From UBA6059 sp040222235 (GTDB lineage Bacteria > Bacteroidota > Bacteroidia > Cytophagales > Cyclobacteriaceae), in assembly GCA_040222235.1 (NCBI GenBank), contig JAVKDO010000006.1, positions 1 through 64,000 of the forward strand: a stretch of 64,000 nucleotides of DNA. Direction: 5' to 3'. Of the stretch, positions 36,917 through 45,329 are shown one piece after another. Numbering within the stretch: position 1 is the stretch's first letter; each line of letters begins with the position of its first letter. The notes below the pieces were generated by a model, which was given only the letters and a program-made list of their open reading frames with translations, did not search any database and was not told where the DNA came from. The translations under genes were made by a program, and so were the position numbers.

Positions 36917-37972
36917 TTAGAACTGGACATTGTAAGCTGTAGGAAACTGTTCCGGTATATCGGCCTTGTTTTCACCCAGGTTCTGGCGGAGGTCGATCTC
37001 GATTCCTCTGGCAATGGCCGAAATGGGTACGTCATTAGAAGTACCCTCAAAAGGATTGTCTCCTGTACGGCCGATGCGCTCCATTGTATGAAAGATCCAG
37101 GATACGGCCGAATAGATCGGTACTGCCAACCAGATAAATAGATCACCCAGCAACGGGTATTGTTCGGCCATGCCATTACCAATATCTGCAAATTGGGGTA
37201 CCAAAGCGACAGGCAGGAACATCAACAGGATCCACATGAAGAAGTGGTTTAAAGTGGCAAACTGACGAGGGTAGGGGAAGTTTTTGATACGCTCACTCTT
37301 CCCTTGTAGGGTGAAGAGTTCTTGAAGTACTCCTTCTAATTCCAGAAATGAGAACTCCCAGATCACCCCTTTTTCTTTAAGACTTCTCAGATGATGCGAT
37401 TGTTGATAGAGCAGAGCAGTTGGCCTATTGTCTTTATCGAGAGCGTCTGCCATATCGTTTTCCGCTAGGTAAGGCTTGAGGTCTTCTTCAAGGGTCGTCA
37501 TTCGCTCTGGAGGTATGATTCCCCACTCCTTGTTCGTCTTTTGATTGGCTGTTGTTTCCCACTGCTTCGGTGCTCGCATGGCGTGCCTTAGGGCTGTCAT
37601 CCATGCGATGTGTCGGTAGGTGATGGTCTTGACTTCTGATCTCAGCTGTTCTTCAGGATAAGCCATATTGCAGTACTCGTTGGTGATCATGTCTTGTAAA
37701 AACATGCCTAGGGTTCTAGAGCTATTCACTATTCCGCCCCATATTTTTCTAGCTTCCCAGATCCGATCGTAGGTTGCGTTATTTTGAAACCCAATGATGA
37801 AGGCAACTGCCGTACCTATCAACGCGACAGGCGTCCAAGGAATCCTTAGCCAACCCATATCCAGCCAATAATAGGCTGAAACCCACGCAAGAATGATGAT
37901 CAGAAATCTGAAGGTATCAAATCGAGTCCATACAGCTAATTCTATGGCTTTGTAGGTGCGTCGGGTATACAT
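36917..37972 (-). CDS. Bestrophin-family membrane channel
   Basis: 351 residues of the bestrophin/UPF0187 family, whose members conduct chloride or other anions in the inner membrane. Hydrophobic helices at about residues 23-45, 50-65, 240-262 and 270-295, and family motifs NATYDRIWEARKIWGGIVN and PFEGTSNDVPISAIARGIEIDLRQ are present. It is upstream of the alpha/beta hydrolase on the same strand, with about 120 bp between the genes. Confidence 0.93.
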   Translation of the reverse strand: MYTRRTYKAIELAVWTRFDTFRFLIIILAWVSAYYWLDMGWLRIPWTPVALIGTAVAFIIGFQNNATYDRIWEARKIWGGIVNSSRTLGMFLQDMITNEYCNMAYPEEQLRSEVKTITYRHIAWMTALRHAMRAPKQWETTANQKTNKEWGIIPPERMTTLEEDLKPYLAENDMADALDKDNRPTALLYQQSHHLRSLKEKGVIWEFSFLELEGVLQELFTLQGKSERIKNFPYPRQFATLNHFFMWILLMFLPVALVPQFADIGNGMAEQYPLLGDLFIWLAVPIYSAVSWIFHTMERIGRTGDNPFEGTSNDVPISAIARGIEIDLRQNLGENKADIPEQFPTAYNVQF

Positions 37973-38035
37973 AGGCTAACTCTTTTATTAAGAACTAATG
38001 TAATCAGGATAGATGACTCTTGTGTTGAGTATCTC

Positions 38036-38308
38036 ATGATGAGAGTATTTGTCAAGAAAATGGAGCATATCGACCACAAACTCTTCCATCAGACTACAAA
38101 GAACTTCCAGACTATATATAATCGCATAAATGATAATCTTTTGGAAGCAATAGATCAACATGCGCCCGTTGAAGAAATTCAAAGTCTACTCCAAAGACTA
38201 AATTGGATAAATGAAGAGAACATTAGAGAAGTGGGCGTTCCAGGAGAGGGCAACATGAATGTAGTCCTGAGGGTGACCACTGACAAGCGAAGTGTCATCT
38301 TGAAGTAA
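38036..38308 (+). pseudogene. N-terminal fragment of a phosphotransferase (APH-like) gene
   Basis: The 90-residue frame ends EVGVPGEGNMNVVLRVTTDK then RSVILK and a stop. This matches the N-terminal lobe of the aminoglycoside-phosphotransferase-like kinases (GEGNMNVVLRV, with the nucleotide-binding ILK lysine as final residue). The rest of the kinase, including the catalytic HGD and metal-binding DFD, is absent; TAA follows directly. It is a truncated remnant, or a small protein using only the N-lobe. The start is either ATG 38036 or ATG 38060. Confidence 0.75.
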
Positions 38309-38310
38309 TC

Positions 38311-38336
38311 AAGGGGGTTTGTGAATAAACACCCCT
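38311..38336 (+). terminator. Hairpin after the truncated phosphotransferase
   Basis: AGGGG-GTTT-loop-AAAC-A-CCCCT with one bulge, followed by CTTTG. It is 2 bp after the stop of the fragment, a weak terminator, and may also serve the convergent DNA alkylation gene. Confidence 0.5.
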
Positions 38337-38364
38337 CTTTGAATGCTTCAATAACTTGAGTCAA

Positions 38365-39072
38365 CTAGCACCTGGCGGTCTTTCGTTTTCTACCTACACT
38401 CCCTCTATCGATTACCTTCTGGATATAGGTGGTCGCCAAAGGCACCTTGCAGGCCGTGCCTCCGACATCCACTTCTACTTTACCGATTCTTTCAGCTACC
38501 GCAATAGCCTTGTCAGTCAACTCAGGTATGTAGGCGCCTACCGCAATCACAAATCCATTCATGGCGTATCGTACTCTGTTTTGAGCGGAATGAATATCCC
38601 GAGCAACTTGGTCTAGCAGAGAAGTGTAGGACGCTTTGTCTAGCTTTTCATCCTCATTGACCGAAGCGTACGAGGCAAGGGTCGACCATCCGGCCGCAGC
38701 TGTGCCTTCCTCGGAAGATGCTATCCACTTTAGTCCTAGGTCAAAGCCAAAACTAGTTTCGGCAGCTACCCATGGTACAGCGTACTCGCTCAAATAGTAC
38801 CAGTAAGCCTGGCTTACCCATTCGTCGAGTTGTGCCTCGGTTATCTGTTTCTCATCGGCCATCAACCCAGCGAGATACATTGCGTCGCTATTCCCTGTAC
38901 TATAGAGATCAAGCGCTAGTTCTTGATTCTTTTTGGTCTTCTTGAGGATCTTTTTTAGATCCGCCACCTTGACACCAAAGAAGGGCTCTTTGGCCCCATG
39001 TTTTATTAAGGTCTTTTTGGTATTGGGATCGCCAAAGGCTTCCAACTCCTTGAGAACTTCTGCTGCAGTCAT
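38365..39072 (-). CDS. DNA alkylation repair-type HEAT-repeat protein
   Basis: 235 residues of the AlkC/AlkD-like superfamily of HEAT-repeat DNA glycosylases that excise alkylated bases. Patterns KHGAKEPFFGVKVADLKKILK, LALDLYSTGNSDAMYLAGLM, WVSQAYWYYLSEYAVPW, RVRYAMNGFVIAVGAY are typical. I use the ATG at 39072; a TTG ten codons upstream is possible. The catalytic role depends on an Asp/Trp site I cannot assign with certainty. Confidence 0.9.
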   Translation of the reverse strand: MTAAEVLKELEAFGDPNTKKTLIKHGAKEPFFGVKVADLKKILKKTKKNQELALDLYSTGNSDAMYLAGLMADEKQITEAQLDEWVSQAYWYYLSEYAVPWVAAETSFGFDLGLKWIASSEEGTAAAGWSTLASYASVNEDEKLDKASYTSLLDQVARDIHSAQNRVRYAMNGFVIAVGAYIPELTDKAIAVAERIGKVEVDVGGTACKVPLATTYIQKVIDRGSVGRKRKTARC

Positions 39073-39173
39073 GGGCTTCTGTTTAGTTGATGACTTATAC
39101 AATCTAACAAATTCTAGACATTGATCTGATACAGAAGAAAAATTGCTTCAGCCCTGTATCAGTTGATCACTAA

Positions 39174-40301
39174 TCACTTTTGAAGATCACTGAACTTATT
39201 GAGCATATACAGATTGTAGTCATCGGAATTGGCAAATACCACATCCGTCCAGCCATCTCCATTGAGATCTGCAGCCTTCACATCATAGCTCTTATAGACA
39301 TCATTGAGGACGTTAACTCGCTCAAATGACTTTCCTGATTTATTGATGAAGATGGCATTTTGAGTCTTATAGTTACCAACGACTACATCCATGAAGCCAT
39401 CTTGATTAAAGTCTGCATTGGCTAAAGAGTAGGTGTCTTCATCTGCATCTCCGAACCTGATAGTTTCCTCAAACCTCAAATCCTTACTTCCTAAGTAGAC
39501 AATATTTTGTCCGTTGATATTAGCAGTGATGATATCGGGAAACTCATCATTGTTGATGTCTGCTACCTCAATGGACCTGGTCTCGTAGGTGCCCTGACCA
39601 AAAGTTAATACCTCTTCGAACTTTCGGTCACCTCGATTGAGTAGCAATGTATTGGCAAAACCATCTCTGTTAGCGAGCACAAGATCTGAGAGGCCGTCGC
39701 TGTTGATGTCGGCCACTTCTATATCGATCGTAGCATTCTTTGCGGTAGCAAGGGCTGAGCAATCGAAGCTGAGGTTACCGTCATTGTAGCATAGGATATT
39801 CTGCTCACCCCGATTGCAGATGAGCACGTCGGTGAATCCATTACCATCAACATCTGCCAAGATGCCGTTGCGGGCCGAGGATACCCAGCCCAGGGTTGAT
39901 GCGAAGGTGAATTGACCCTTGCCATCATTGAGATAGAGTCGATGCGGCGCAGTATCATTGATTTCGACAATATCGAGATCACCATCATTGTCCATATCCG
40001 CGAGCTCTGCGGCATAGCTCGTACTTTGAACGCTTCCTAGGACGCTGAAAGATGAGAATTTCCCCTTCTCATTGAAGAAGATTTGATTGGCTTCTGGCCA
40101 GTGGCGACCATTGGCGACTACAGCGTCAATGTCGCCATCTCCATCTACATCACCGGTACTAATAGAAGCTGTCCGCCACTTTTCTGTACCGAAGGTGAGT
40201 CGGGGCTCACCGCGTCCCATGTCATAGCGCATGACGAACGGTGCGTCTTGGGCGTAGAGTGCCGTGGTGCTGAGCAAAATGAAGAATGCAATGAGTTTCA
40301 T
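39174..40301 (-). CDS. Secreted FG-GAP/VCBS-repeat propeller protein
   Basis: Signal peptide (LIAFFILLSTTALYAQ), then about seven repeats with Ca-binding D-x-D-x-D-G motifs: DVDGDGDIDAVV, DMDNDGDLDIVEI, DVDGNGFTDVLI, DINSDGLSDLVLAN, DINNDEFPDIITA, DFNQDGFMDVVVG, DLNGDGWTDVVFA, an FG-GAP/integrin-alpha-like propeller. It is a secreted or surface protein. The ATG at 40301 is chosen over an upstream ATG in the track because it begins the signal peptide. A paralogue at 41313-42040 has the same N-terminal 240 residues but is truncated. Confidence 0.92.
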   Translation of the reverse strand: MKLIAFFILLSTTALYAQDAPFVMRYDMGRGEPRLTFGTEKWRTASISTGDVDGDGDIDAVVANGRHWPEANQIFFNEKGKFSSFSVLGSVQSTSYAAELADMDNDGDLDIVEINDTAPHRLYLNDGKGQFTFASTLGWVSSARNGILADVDGNGFTDVLICNRGEQNILCYNDGNLSFDCSALATAKNATIDIEVADINSDGLSDLVLANRDGFANTLLLNRGDRKFEEVLTFGQGTYETRSIEVADINNDEFPDIITANINGQNIVYLGSKDLRFEETIRFGDADEDTYSLANADFNQDGFMDVVVGNYKTQNAIFINKSGKSFERVNVLNDVYKSYDVKAADLNGDGWTDVVFANSDDYNLYMLNKFSDLQK

Positions 40302-40373
40302 TGTTGAAATATTGATATTACTATTAAACCTGATATCCACTTTGGCAAATATTTTTCCGAACTATTCATATAA

Positions 40374-40793
40374 CTACTTGGGCCTGATCACTACCTCCCA
40401 ATACTCACTAGGGGTCAAGATTACCGTTTTTTCGAAGGAATCGAAATTGAAATCTCGGGTATTACCCGTAACGATATAATCTGCTTGAGATGATCTGGCT
40501 AATTCAAGAAGTCTATTGTCAGGTTCATCTGAGACAATAGATAGTCTGAAAGTGGGCTCGAAAAATAGTGCCTCGGTTTTCAATCTGGCAAGAAGAAAAA
40601 GTGCGTTTTCTTGAAAGTCTTTATATCTGGCAAATTTAGTCCTCGAAAGCACCCCAATATACTCTTGAAGAAGCGGAGTTGATAAACAAATATGTGCTCC
40701 TTGATTAAGGCAATGTTCTAGAATACTGTGAGGTGCATTCTTTTGAATTAGGGCTGAAACCAGAACGTTGGTGTCAAGGATGAGTCTGTGCAT
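40374..40793 (-). CDS. PIN-domain toxin
   Basis: 139 residues of the PIN ribonuclease fold: first acidic site LILDTNVLVSAL, later DEPDNRLLELARSSQADYIVTGNTRDF, with the expected acidic residues for a metal-dependent RNase active site. It overlaps the antitoxin gene by 20 bp, the normal layout of a type II toxin-antitoxin pair. Binding of toxin and antitoxin would keep it silent; targets unknown. Confidence 0.92.
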   Translation of the reverse strand: MHRLILDTNVLVSALIQKNAPHSILEHCLNQGAHICLSTPLLQEYIGVLSRTKFARYKDFQENALFLLARLKTEALFFEPTFRLSIVSDEPDNRLLELARSSQADYIVTGNTRDFNFDSFEKTVILTPSEYWEVVIRPK

Positions 40794-41001
40794 CCCTATA
40801 TCCTTTTACCTCAGCAAGGATTTCATCTTGTGTCATATTTGATAGACTATGTTTCTCTGCCAAATCCAGACTCTTTTGAAGTGTTTCCTGATTGACTTTC
40901 TTCTTTACTATATCGATTATTTCGTCTAGAGATAGCATATCTTTTTGAATACCCAGTTTGCTATATTCCTCGTCCGATAATTGAATACTAAGAGTTTTCA
41001 T
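40774..41001 (-). CDS. Antitoxin of the PIN toxin
   Basis: 75 residues, acidic, with an N-terminal beta-strand-like region (TLSIQLSDEEYSKL), a helical middle (LSLDEIIDIVKKK) and a likely toxin-binding C-terminus (MTQDEILAEVKGYRDAQ). It precedes and overlaps the PIN gene. The family is not one I can name, but the context is decisive. Confidence 0.88.
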   Translation of the reverse strand: MKTLSIQLSDEEYSKLGIQKDMLSLDEIIDIVKKKVNQETLQKSLDLAEKHSLSNMTQDEILAEVKGYRDAQTHP

Positions 41002-41062
41002 TTCCTCAGTGTTTAATTATAAAGATAGACATAATCGATCAGGAAGATTTTTGATTATCAAC

Positions 41063-41312
41063 CTAATTAAAGTAAGCGTAAGCGGCGGCTTGAGACCTTT
41101 CATTCTGATATAAAGATTGGCTTTTGCTCTGTGGTTCGCCATGTGGTCTTGTACAAAGAGCACTGGGATGTATCGCTTGAGCTTCTTACCTGCAAAAGCA
41201 TCTATGGTCTCATTGGCCTGGTTATCTGTCATCGACTTGATTCGTTCAGTCGCAAGCGCCATGCTCTCTTTGAGGTAATTTACCACCTCTGCCTTGCTCA
41301 TTCCGCTTGTAG
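41063..41312 (-). pseudogene. 3' fragment of a DinB-family gene
   Basis: Reads MSKAEVVNYLKESMALATER and on to KANLYIRMKGLKPP, closely matching the second half of the intact DinB-like protein at 45330-45863 (MTKAEVVAYLKEKMELATAR, KANLYIRLKGIKPPAYAYFN). A single missing base after KPP shifts the frame; adding it restores AYAYFN and a TAG at 41065-41063. The first half of the gene is gone and replaced by the truncated FG-GAP gene. Confidence 0.85.
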
Positions 41313-42040
41313 TAGGTACCCTGACCAAAGGTGAGCACTTCCTCAAACTGGCGATCTCCTCGATTGAGCAATAGGGTGTTGGCAATGCCATCTCGATTAG
41401 CCAATACCAGATCTGGAAGATCATCACCGTTAATGTCAGCCACCTCTATGTCGATGGTGGCGTTTTTGGCGGTAGCAATACTTGAACAGGCGAAGCTGAG
41501 GTTGCCCTCGTTGTAGCAGACGATGTTTTGTTCTCCACGATTGCAGATCAATACGTCGGTGAAGCCATTATTATCAAGGTCTGAGAGTATGCCATTTCTA
41601 GCAGAAGAAACCCAAGCCAATGTTGACTCGAACGCGAATTGGCCCTTGCCGTCATTGAGATATAGTCGGTGAGGTGCTGTGTCGTTGACCTCCACAATGT
41701 CCAGATCGCTATCATTGTCCATATCCGCGAGTTCGGCCGCATAGCTGGTACTGTGAACTGAACCGACAATACTGAACGACGAGAACTTTTGGGAGAATTT
41801 GCCTTTGTCATTGAAAAAGACCTTGTTGGCTTCAGGCCAGTGCCGCCCGTTGGCTATTACTGCATCATTGTCTCCATCTCCATCCACATCACCTATGCTG
41901 ATGGATGCGGTACGCAGCTGCTCAGTTCCGAAGGTGAGGCGTGGTTCACCTCGTCCCATATCATACCGCATGGCGAATGGCGCATCTTGAGCATAACTGT
42001 AACTCGCAATCAAACAAAATACAACAAGGATATATTTCAT
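41246..42040 (-). pseudogene. Truncated FG-GAP paralogue fused to a DinB fragment
   Basis: The frame begins with a signal peptide and matches the FG-GAP protein at 39174-40301 for about 240 residues (RYDMGRGEPRLTFGTE, DVDGDGDNDAVIANGRHW) to FGQGTYY. Beyond that point the frame reads 22 unrelated residues out of frame with the DinB fragment. The junction is at about 41309-41316, sharing a short TAC microhomology. The last three propeller blades are missing, so this is a dead or altered copy; expression may still give a short secreted protein. Confidence 0.85.
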
Positions 42041-42183
42041 TTGTCTAAGTTAACTATTGATATCATCATGTGCTTCTATCGCTCTCCGTGCTAATGAAGG
42101 GAATCATCGAATTCATTTGATTTGTCCCAAGTTTTGTAACAGCAGTATCTTTTGTGTATCCAAGATCAAAGTATTACATAGAT

Positions 42184-43050
42184 ATGAACCCATTATCTGA
42201 GAATTATTCGGAAGAGCATAATCAAAAATTGGTCAAGGCCTCTCTCAGCGGAGATAGGAAAGCGCTTGATGAGCTGGTAAGGATACACCAGCCCTTTATA
42301 TACAATGTAGCATGGAAAATGGCATGGGAGCCTGACGATGCGCTGGATCTGACGCAAGAAGTGCTGATTAAGGTGATCACTAAACTATCTCAGTTCAACT
42401 TTGAGAGTCAGTTTCGCACATGGCTCTATAGAATTGTCGTCAACGAGTTTTTACAAACGAAAAGGAGAAAGACTGAAAATCAGTTTACAGATCTTGAGGA
42501 TCATGGACGCAGACTTGATGCTGTGCCAGATCTTGATTTGACAGCAGAAGAAGAGATAGAACTTGAAGAACTCTCCAGAGAGGGCAAATTTAGATGCCTA
42601 TCTGGTATGCTGATGTGTTTGACAAGAGAACAAAGATTGATTTACATTATTGGGGATACTTTTGGTATCGATCACAATGTGGGTGCTGAAATATTCAACT
42701 TATCTAAGGCCAACTTTAGGATAAAACTACACCGAGCTCGAAAAGATCTCTGCAACTTCATGCAGAATAAATGTGGGCTTGTTGATCCAGCTAACCCCTG
42801 TAGATGCTCTAAGAAATCCAAATATTTTCACCAAAGCGGGTTTCTTACCGAAGACAAACAAAAATTTAATGTTGGCTACAAGCAGAGGATCGCTGACTTT
42901 GTGAGTGAAAACCACCAGGCCTCAACTGATGCATTGGAGCAAAAGGTAAACGACCTTTTTAGAGATCATCCCACAAGAGACAATTTTGATTCGGATACGG
43001 TCATTGAAGAGATATTGAACGATGAACGACTAATGCAGTACTTCCGATAA
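42184..43050 (+). CDS. ECF sigma factor with Cys-rich C-terminal extension
   Basis: 288 residues from ATG 42184 (a GTG 30 bp earlier is less likely). Sigma region 2: FIYNVAWKMAWEPDDALDLTQEVLIK; region 4: GAEIFNLSKANFRIKLHRARKDL. After region 4 comes an about 85-residue extension starting CGLVDPANPCRCSKKSK, with three to four Cys close together, seen in a Bacteroidota ECF subgroup where the tail may bind a metal or act as its own control domain. No anti-sigma gene is adjacent. A T-run terminator follows. Confidence 0.9.
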   Translation: MNPLSENYSEEHNQKLVKASLSGDRKALDELVRIHQPFIYNVAWKMAWEPDDALDLTQEVLIKVITKLSQFNFESQFRTWLYRIVVNEFLQTKRRKTENQFTDLEDHGRRLDAVPDLDLTAEEEIELEELSREGKFRCLSGMLMCLTREQRLIYIIGDTFGIDHNVGAEIFNLSKANFRIKLHRARKDLCNFMQNKCGLVDPANPCRCSKKSKYFHQSGFLTEDKQKFNVGYKQRIADFVSENHQASTDALEQKVNDLFRDHPTRDNFDSDTVIEEILNDERLMQYFR

Positions 43051-43074
43051 ACATAACTACCAAAACCGATTACT

Positions 43075-43106
43075 AATCGCACGACTGAAATCGTGCGATT
43101 TTTTTT
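43075..43106 (+). terminator. Rho-independent terminator after the ECF gene
   Basis: AATCGCACGA-CTGAAA-TCGTGCGATT is a perfect 10-bp stem followed by eight T in total. It lies 25 bp after the sigma factor stop codon. Confidence 0.93.
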
Positions 43107-43167
43107 GTGCGCAATTGTAACACCGGTATACTGGCTGCATCCAAATGACTGTAACAAAGCAAGAATT

Positions 43168-43671
43168 ATGGATATAAGGCAAGAAATCATTGTGAACAGG
43201 CCGGCGGCCGAAGTATGGGAGGTACTGGGCAATCAGTTCTCCGATGCTTACAAATGGGCGCGTGGGCTGGATCATTCTAAGGGTCATGGAACACCATCAT
43301 TTGATGATGCACCCTGTGGTAATCGAACCTGTCAAGTGCCTGGTTTTGGTCAAATAGAAGAAGTCATTAGGAAGTTTGAGTCGGAAAATCATGTGCTCTC
43401 ATACGAAGTAACAAAAGGCTTTCCGGGCTTCATCTCGTCCGCGGTGAACACATGGACGCTAGTTCCTCAAGGTCTAAGCACAAAGGTCATGATGCATATG
43501 CAAATGCAAACTACTGGCATCAAAGGTGCCCTGATGGGTCCTATGATGAAAATGAATCTCAATAAGCTCATCACAGGGGTCGTGAAGGACTTTAAAACCT
43601 ATGTGGAAACTGGCAAACCAAGTGCTCAAAAAGCCAAGGAAATAGCCAAGGCCCTTAAAAAAGCCGCATAA
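43168..43671 (+). CDS. SRPBCC-family protein
   Basis: 167 residues of the START/Bet v 1 fold, a hydrophobic-ligand pocket: MDIRQEIIVNRPAAEVWEVL, KGHGTPSFDDAPCGNRTCQVPGFGQ, TWTLVPQGLSTKVMMHMQMQT. I use the ATG at 43168 because it starts the fold; the frame also extends upstream. The protein is Lys-rich at its end. It is the first gene of a + strand set with a carboxymuconolactone decarboxylase-like gene and a second SRPBCC gene, likely an operon. Confidence 0.88.
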   Translation: MDIRQEIIVNRPAAEVWEVLGNQFSDAYKWARGLDHSKGHGTPSFDDAPCGNRTCQVPGFGQIEEVIRKFESENHVLSYEVTKGFPGFISSAVNTWTLVPQGLSTKVMMHMQMQTTGIKGALMGPMMKMNLNKLITGVVKDFKTYVETGKPSAQKAKEIAKALKKAA

Positions 43672-43705
43672 AATCATTTACTACATCTAAAACCTTACAA
43701 CCGAG

Positions 43706-44296
43706 ATGAAAACTACGATAAGAGGATTTAAAATGGACGAGTTGGCAACAGAACTGCCTGAGGTTCAGGAGGTGTTTGACTGGTATAAGGAGAACTTCCA
43801 GTTTGTACCGAATTTGACGAAGGTACTTAGCGCATCTCCTGCGGCACTACGGTCTTATTGGCTGACCCAGCTTCAACTGTCGGAGTATGGGACGCTAACA
43901 CCTGAGGAGCATAACATAATTCAGATGGCCATTGCGGTAGAGAATAGATGCAAGTATTGCACATCAGGCCATCAAATGGCAGGTGTTGCCTTTTTTGGGT
44001 CTGAGGAGGCAGATCTTGAGGCAATAAGAAATGAAGCCAACCTCTCAACAGAGAAGTTTGATGCACTGCGAGCATTTACCCTTGAAGTCTATCGGAATAA
44101 AGGGCGAGTCGCAGATCAGGTATTGGAAGACTTCTTTGCTGTAGGTTATAATAAAGCTCAAGCAGTCGAGGTAATTACCAATATTGGTGTGAAAGTGATG
44201 TCCAATCTGACAAATCAACTAGCTATGACAGAGGTGGATGAAGCCTTCCGACCACTCGCGGAAGGATTGTTTGAATCAGACAAAATAGGAAACTAA
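43706..44296 (+). CDS. Carboxymuconolactone decarboxylase-family (AhpD-like) protein
   Basis: 196 residues with the redox-active CxxC-H motif ENRCKYCTSGH, a peroxidase-related AhpD-fold signature, in an all-helical domain (VPNLTKVLSASPAALRSYW, NKAQAVEVITNIGVKVMSN). Members reduce peroxides or act as disulphide reductants. It is 34 bp downstream of the SRPBCC gene and 34 bp upstream of the next one. Confidence 0.92.
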   Translation: MKTTIRGFKMDELATELPEVQEVFDWYKENFQFVPNLTKVLSASPAALRSYWLTQLQLSEYGTLTPEEHNIIQMAIAVENRCKYCTSGHQMAGVAFFGSEEADLEAIRNEANLSTEKFDALRAFTLEVYRNKGRVADQVLEDFFAVGYNKAQAVEVITNIGVKVMSNLTNQLAMTEVDEAFRPLAEGLFESDKIGN

Positions 44297-44330
44297 TAAT
44301 CAAGAAAGAATCAATTAAACTAAGAACAAC

Positions 44331-44846
44331 ATGAAAGCGATAGTATCAATATTCACGGTAGTGCTATGCCTAGGTATCATAGCACCGAAATCATCATATG
44401 CTCAGAATGCAGATGCAAAGAAGACTTACACCCAGGTAGCAGAGGCTTCAGCCGATGACGTCTGGACGGTAATTCGCAAAATGGACGAGGTAGATAAGTA
44501 TTCGTCGGGTATAGCACGGCTCGAGTGGAAAGGCGACATGGGTGTAGGTGGATCAAGAGTGTGCTATGCACCTGATGGCAAAGGATATTTCAAAGAGAAT
44601 ATCGTGGAGTACGATGACAATGCACGGTCTTTTAGCTATGCAGTAGTAGAAGGTGTGCCATTTAAGGGGATGGTTAACTCATGGAAAGTGGTTGACCTTG
44701 GATACAACAAGTCAATGATTGTATGGACGAGCAACTATGAGGAGTTTGTTGAAAACCCTCAGATGACCAAGGAGCAGTTTATGGGCTTTATCGATATGTC
44801 ACTAAAGGAGTTCGTAGGAAACGTGTTGGCTGAGGCTACTATGTAG
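44331..44846 (+). CDS. Exported SRPBCC-family protein
   Basis: 171 residues with a signal peptide (about 25 residues, ending SSYAQ) and an SRPBCC fold: YTQVAEASADDVWTVIRKMDEVDK, YSSGIARLEWKGDMGVGGSR, SFSYAVVEGVPFKGMVNSWK. It is distinct in location from the cytoplasmic SRPBCC protein two genes before, so the operon supplies one ligand-binding protein inside and one outside the cytoplasm. Ligand unknown. Confidence 0.88.
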   Translation: MKAIVSIFTVVLCLGIIAPKSSYAQNADAKKTYTQVAEASADDVWTVIRKMDEVDKYSSGIARLEWKGDMGVGGSRVCYAPDGKGYFKENIVEYDDNARSFSYAVVEGVPFKGMVNSWKVVDLGYNKSMIVWTSNYEEFVENPQMTKEQFMGFIDMSLKEFVGNVLAEATM

Positions 44847-44877
44847 CCAATTTAAGAAGGGTATAAGCCAGCATGGA

Positions 44878-44905
44878 ATGGCAGCAGAGACTACTCTGCT
44901 GCCAT
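44878..44905. terminator. Perfect 12-bp hairpin after the SRPBCC operon
   Basis: ATGGCAGCAGAG-ACTA-CTCTGCTGCCAT, 32 bp after the stop codon. No T-run follows, but the stem is long and strong, so it is a probable terminator or a mRNA 3'-end protector. Confidence 0.6.
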
Positions 44906-44937
44906 GATTCGTGAAAGTATCACCTAGCCTATAAAGA

Positions 44938-45318
44938 ATGATGACTTCAGAACTGGTTCCTTGTTTTGTGACCACACCTGTTTATCAAGAGGTGTCAGTT
45001 TGGGTCGAGGACATCTTAATCGCTAGAACTAACAGGGCCGAGATGATCGTGATAAACACATACACAGCTAAAATCAAGATGGAATTGGCAATACCTGAAA
45101 AGGATATCGTTTCACGCTATTTTGTTTACAATAGACTTACCCGCTGGGATGAAGTTATTGGCCATGTGTCAGATCTTCATCTTCATATACACAACCCCTA
45201 CACGATATCCATCAACGCGGTGGCTCTTCGCATATTAGCAAAAGATGGTTCACTACATCAAAAAGTGATTTTCTCGCCTAATAAAGTGAGTTTCAAGCTT
45301 GACCCTTTAAGCGCTTAG
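44938..45318 (+). CDS. Hypothetical protein
   Basis: 126 residues without signal peptide. Beta-rich pattern (VYQEVSVWVEDILIARTNRAEM, KIKMELAIPEKDIVSRYFVYNR, HLHIHNPYTISINAVALRIL). Its start MMTSELVPC is not well supported and no family is recognised. It lies on the + strand after the hairpin and converges with the DinB gene 11 bp downstream. Confidence 0.55.
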   Translation: MMTSELVPCFVTTPVYQEVSVWVEDILIARTNRAEMIVINTYTAKIKMELAIPEKDIVSRYFVYNRLTRWDEVIGHVSDLHLHIHNPYTISINAVALRILAKDGSLHQKVIFSPNKVSFKLDPLSA

Positions 45319-45329
45319 CTGTGCATGGC

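Noticed and set aside
41017..41427. A 136-codon open frame read as one protein
   Set aside because: Its first part is antisense-like noise and only the middle matches DinB; it is a decayed fragment, not a gene.
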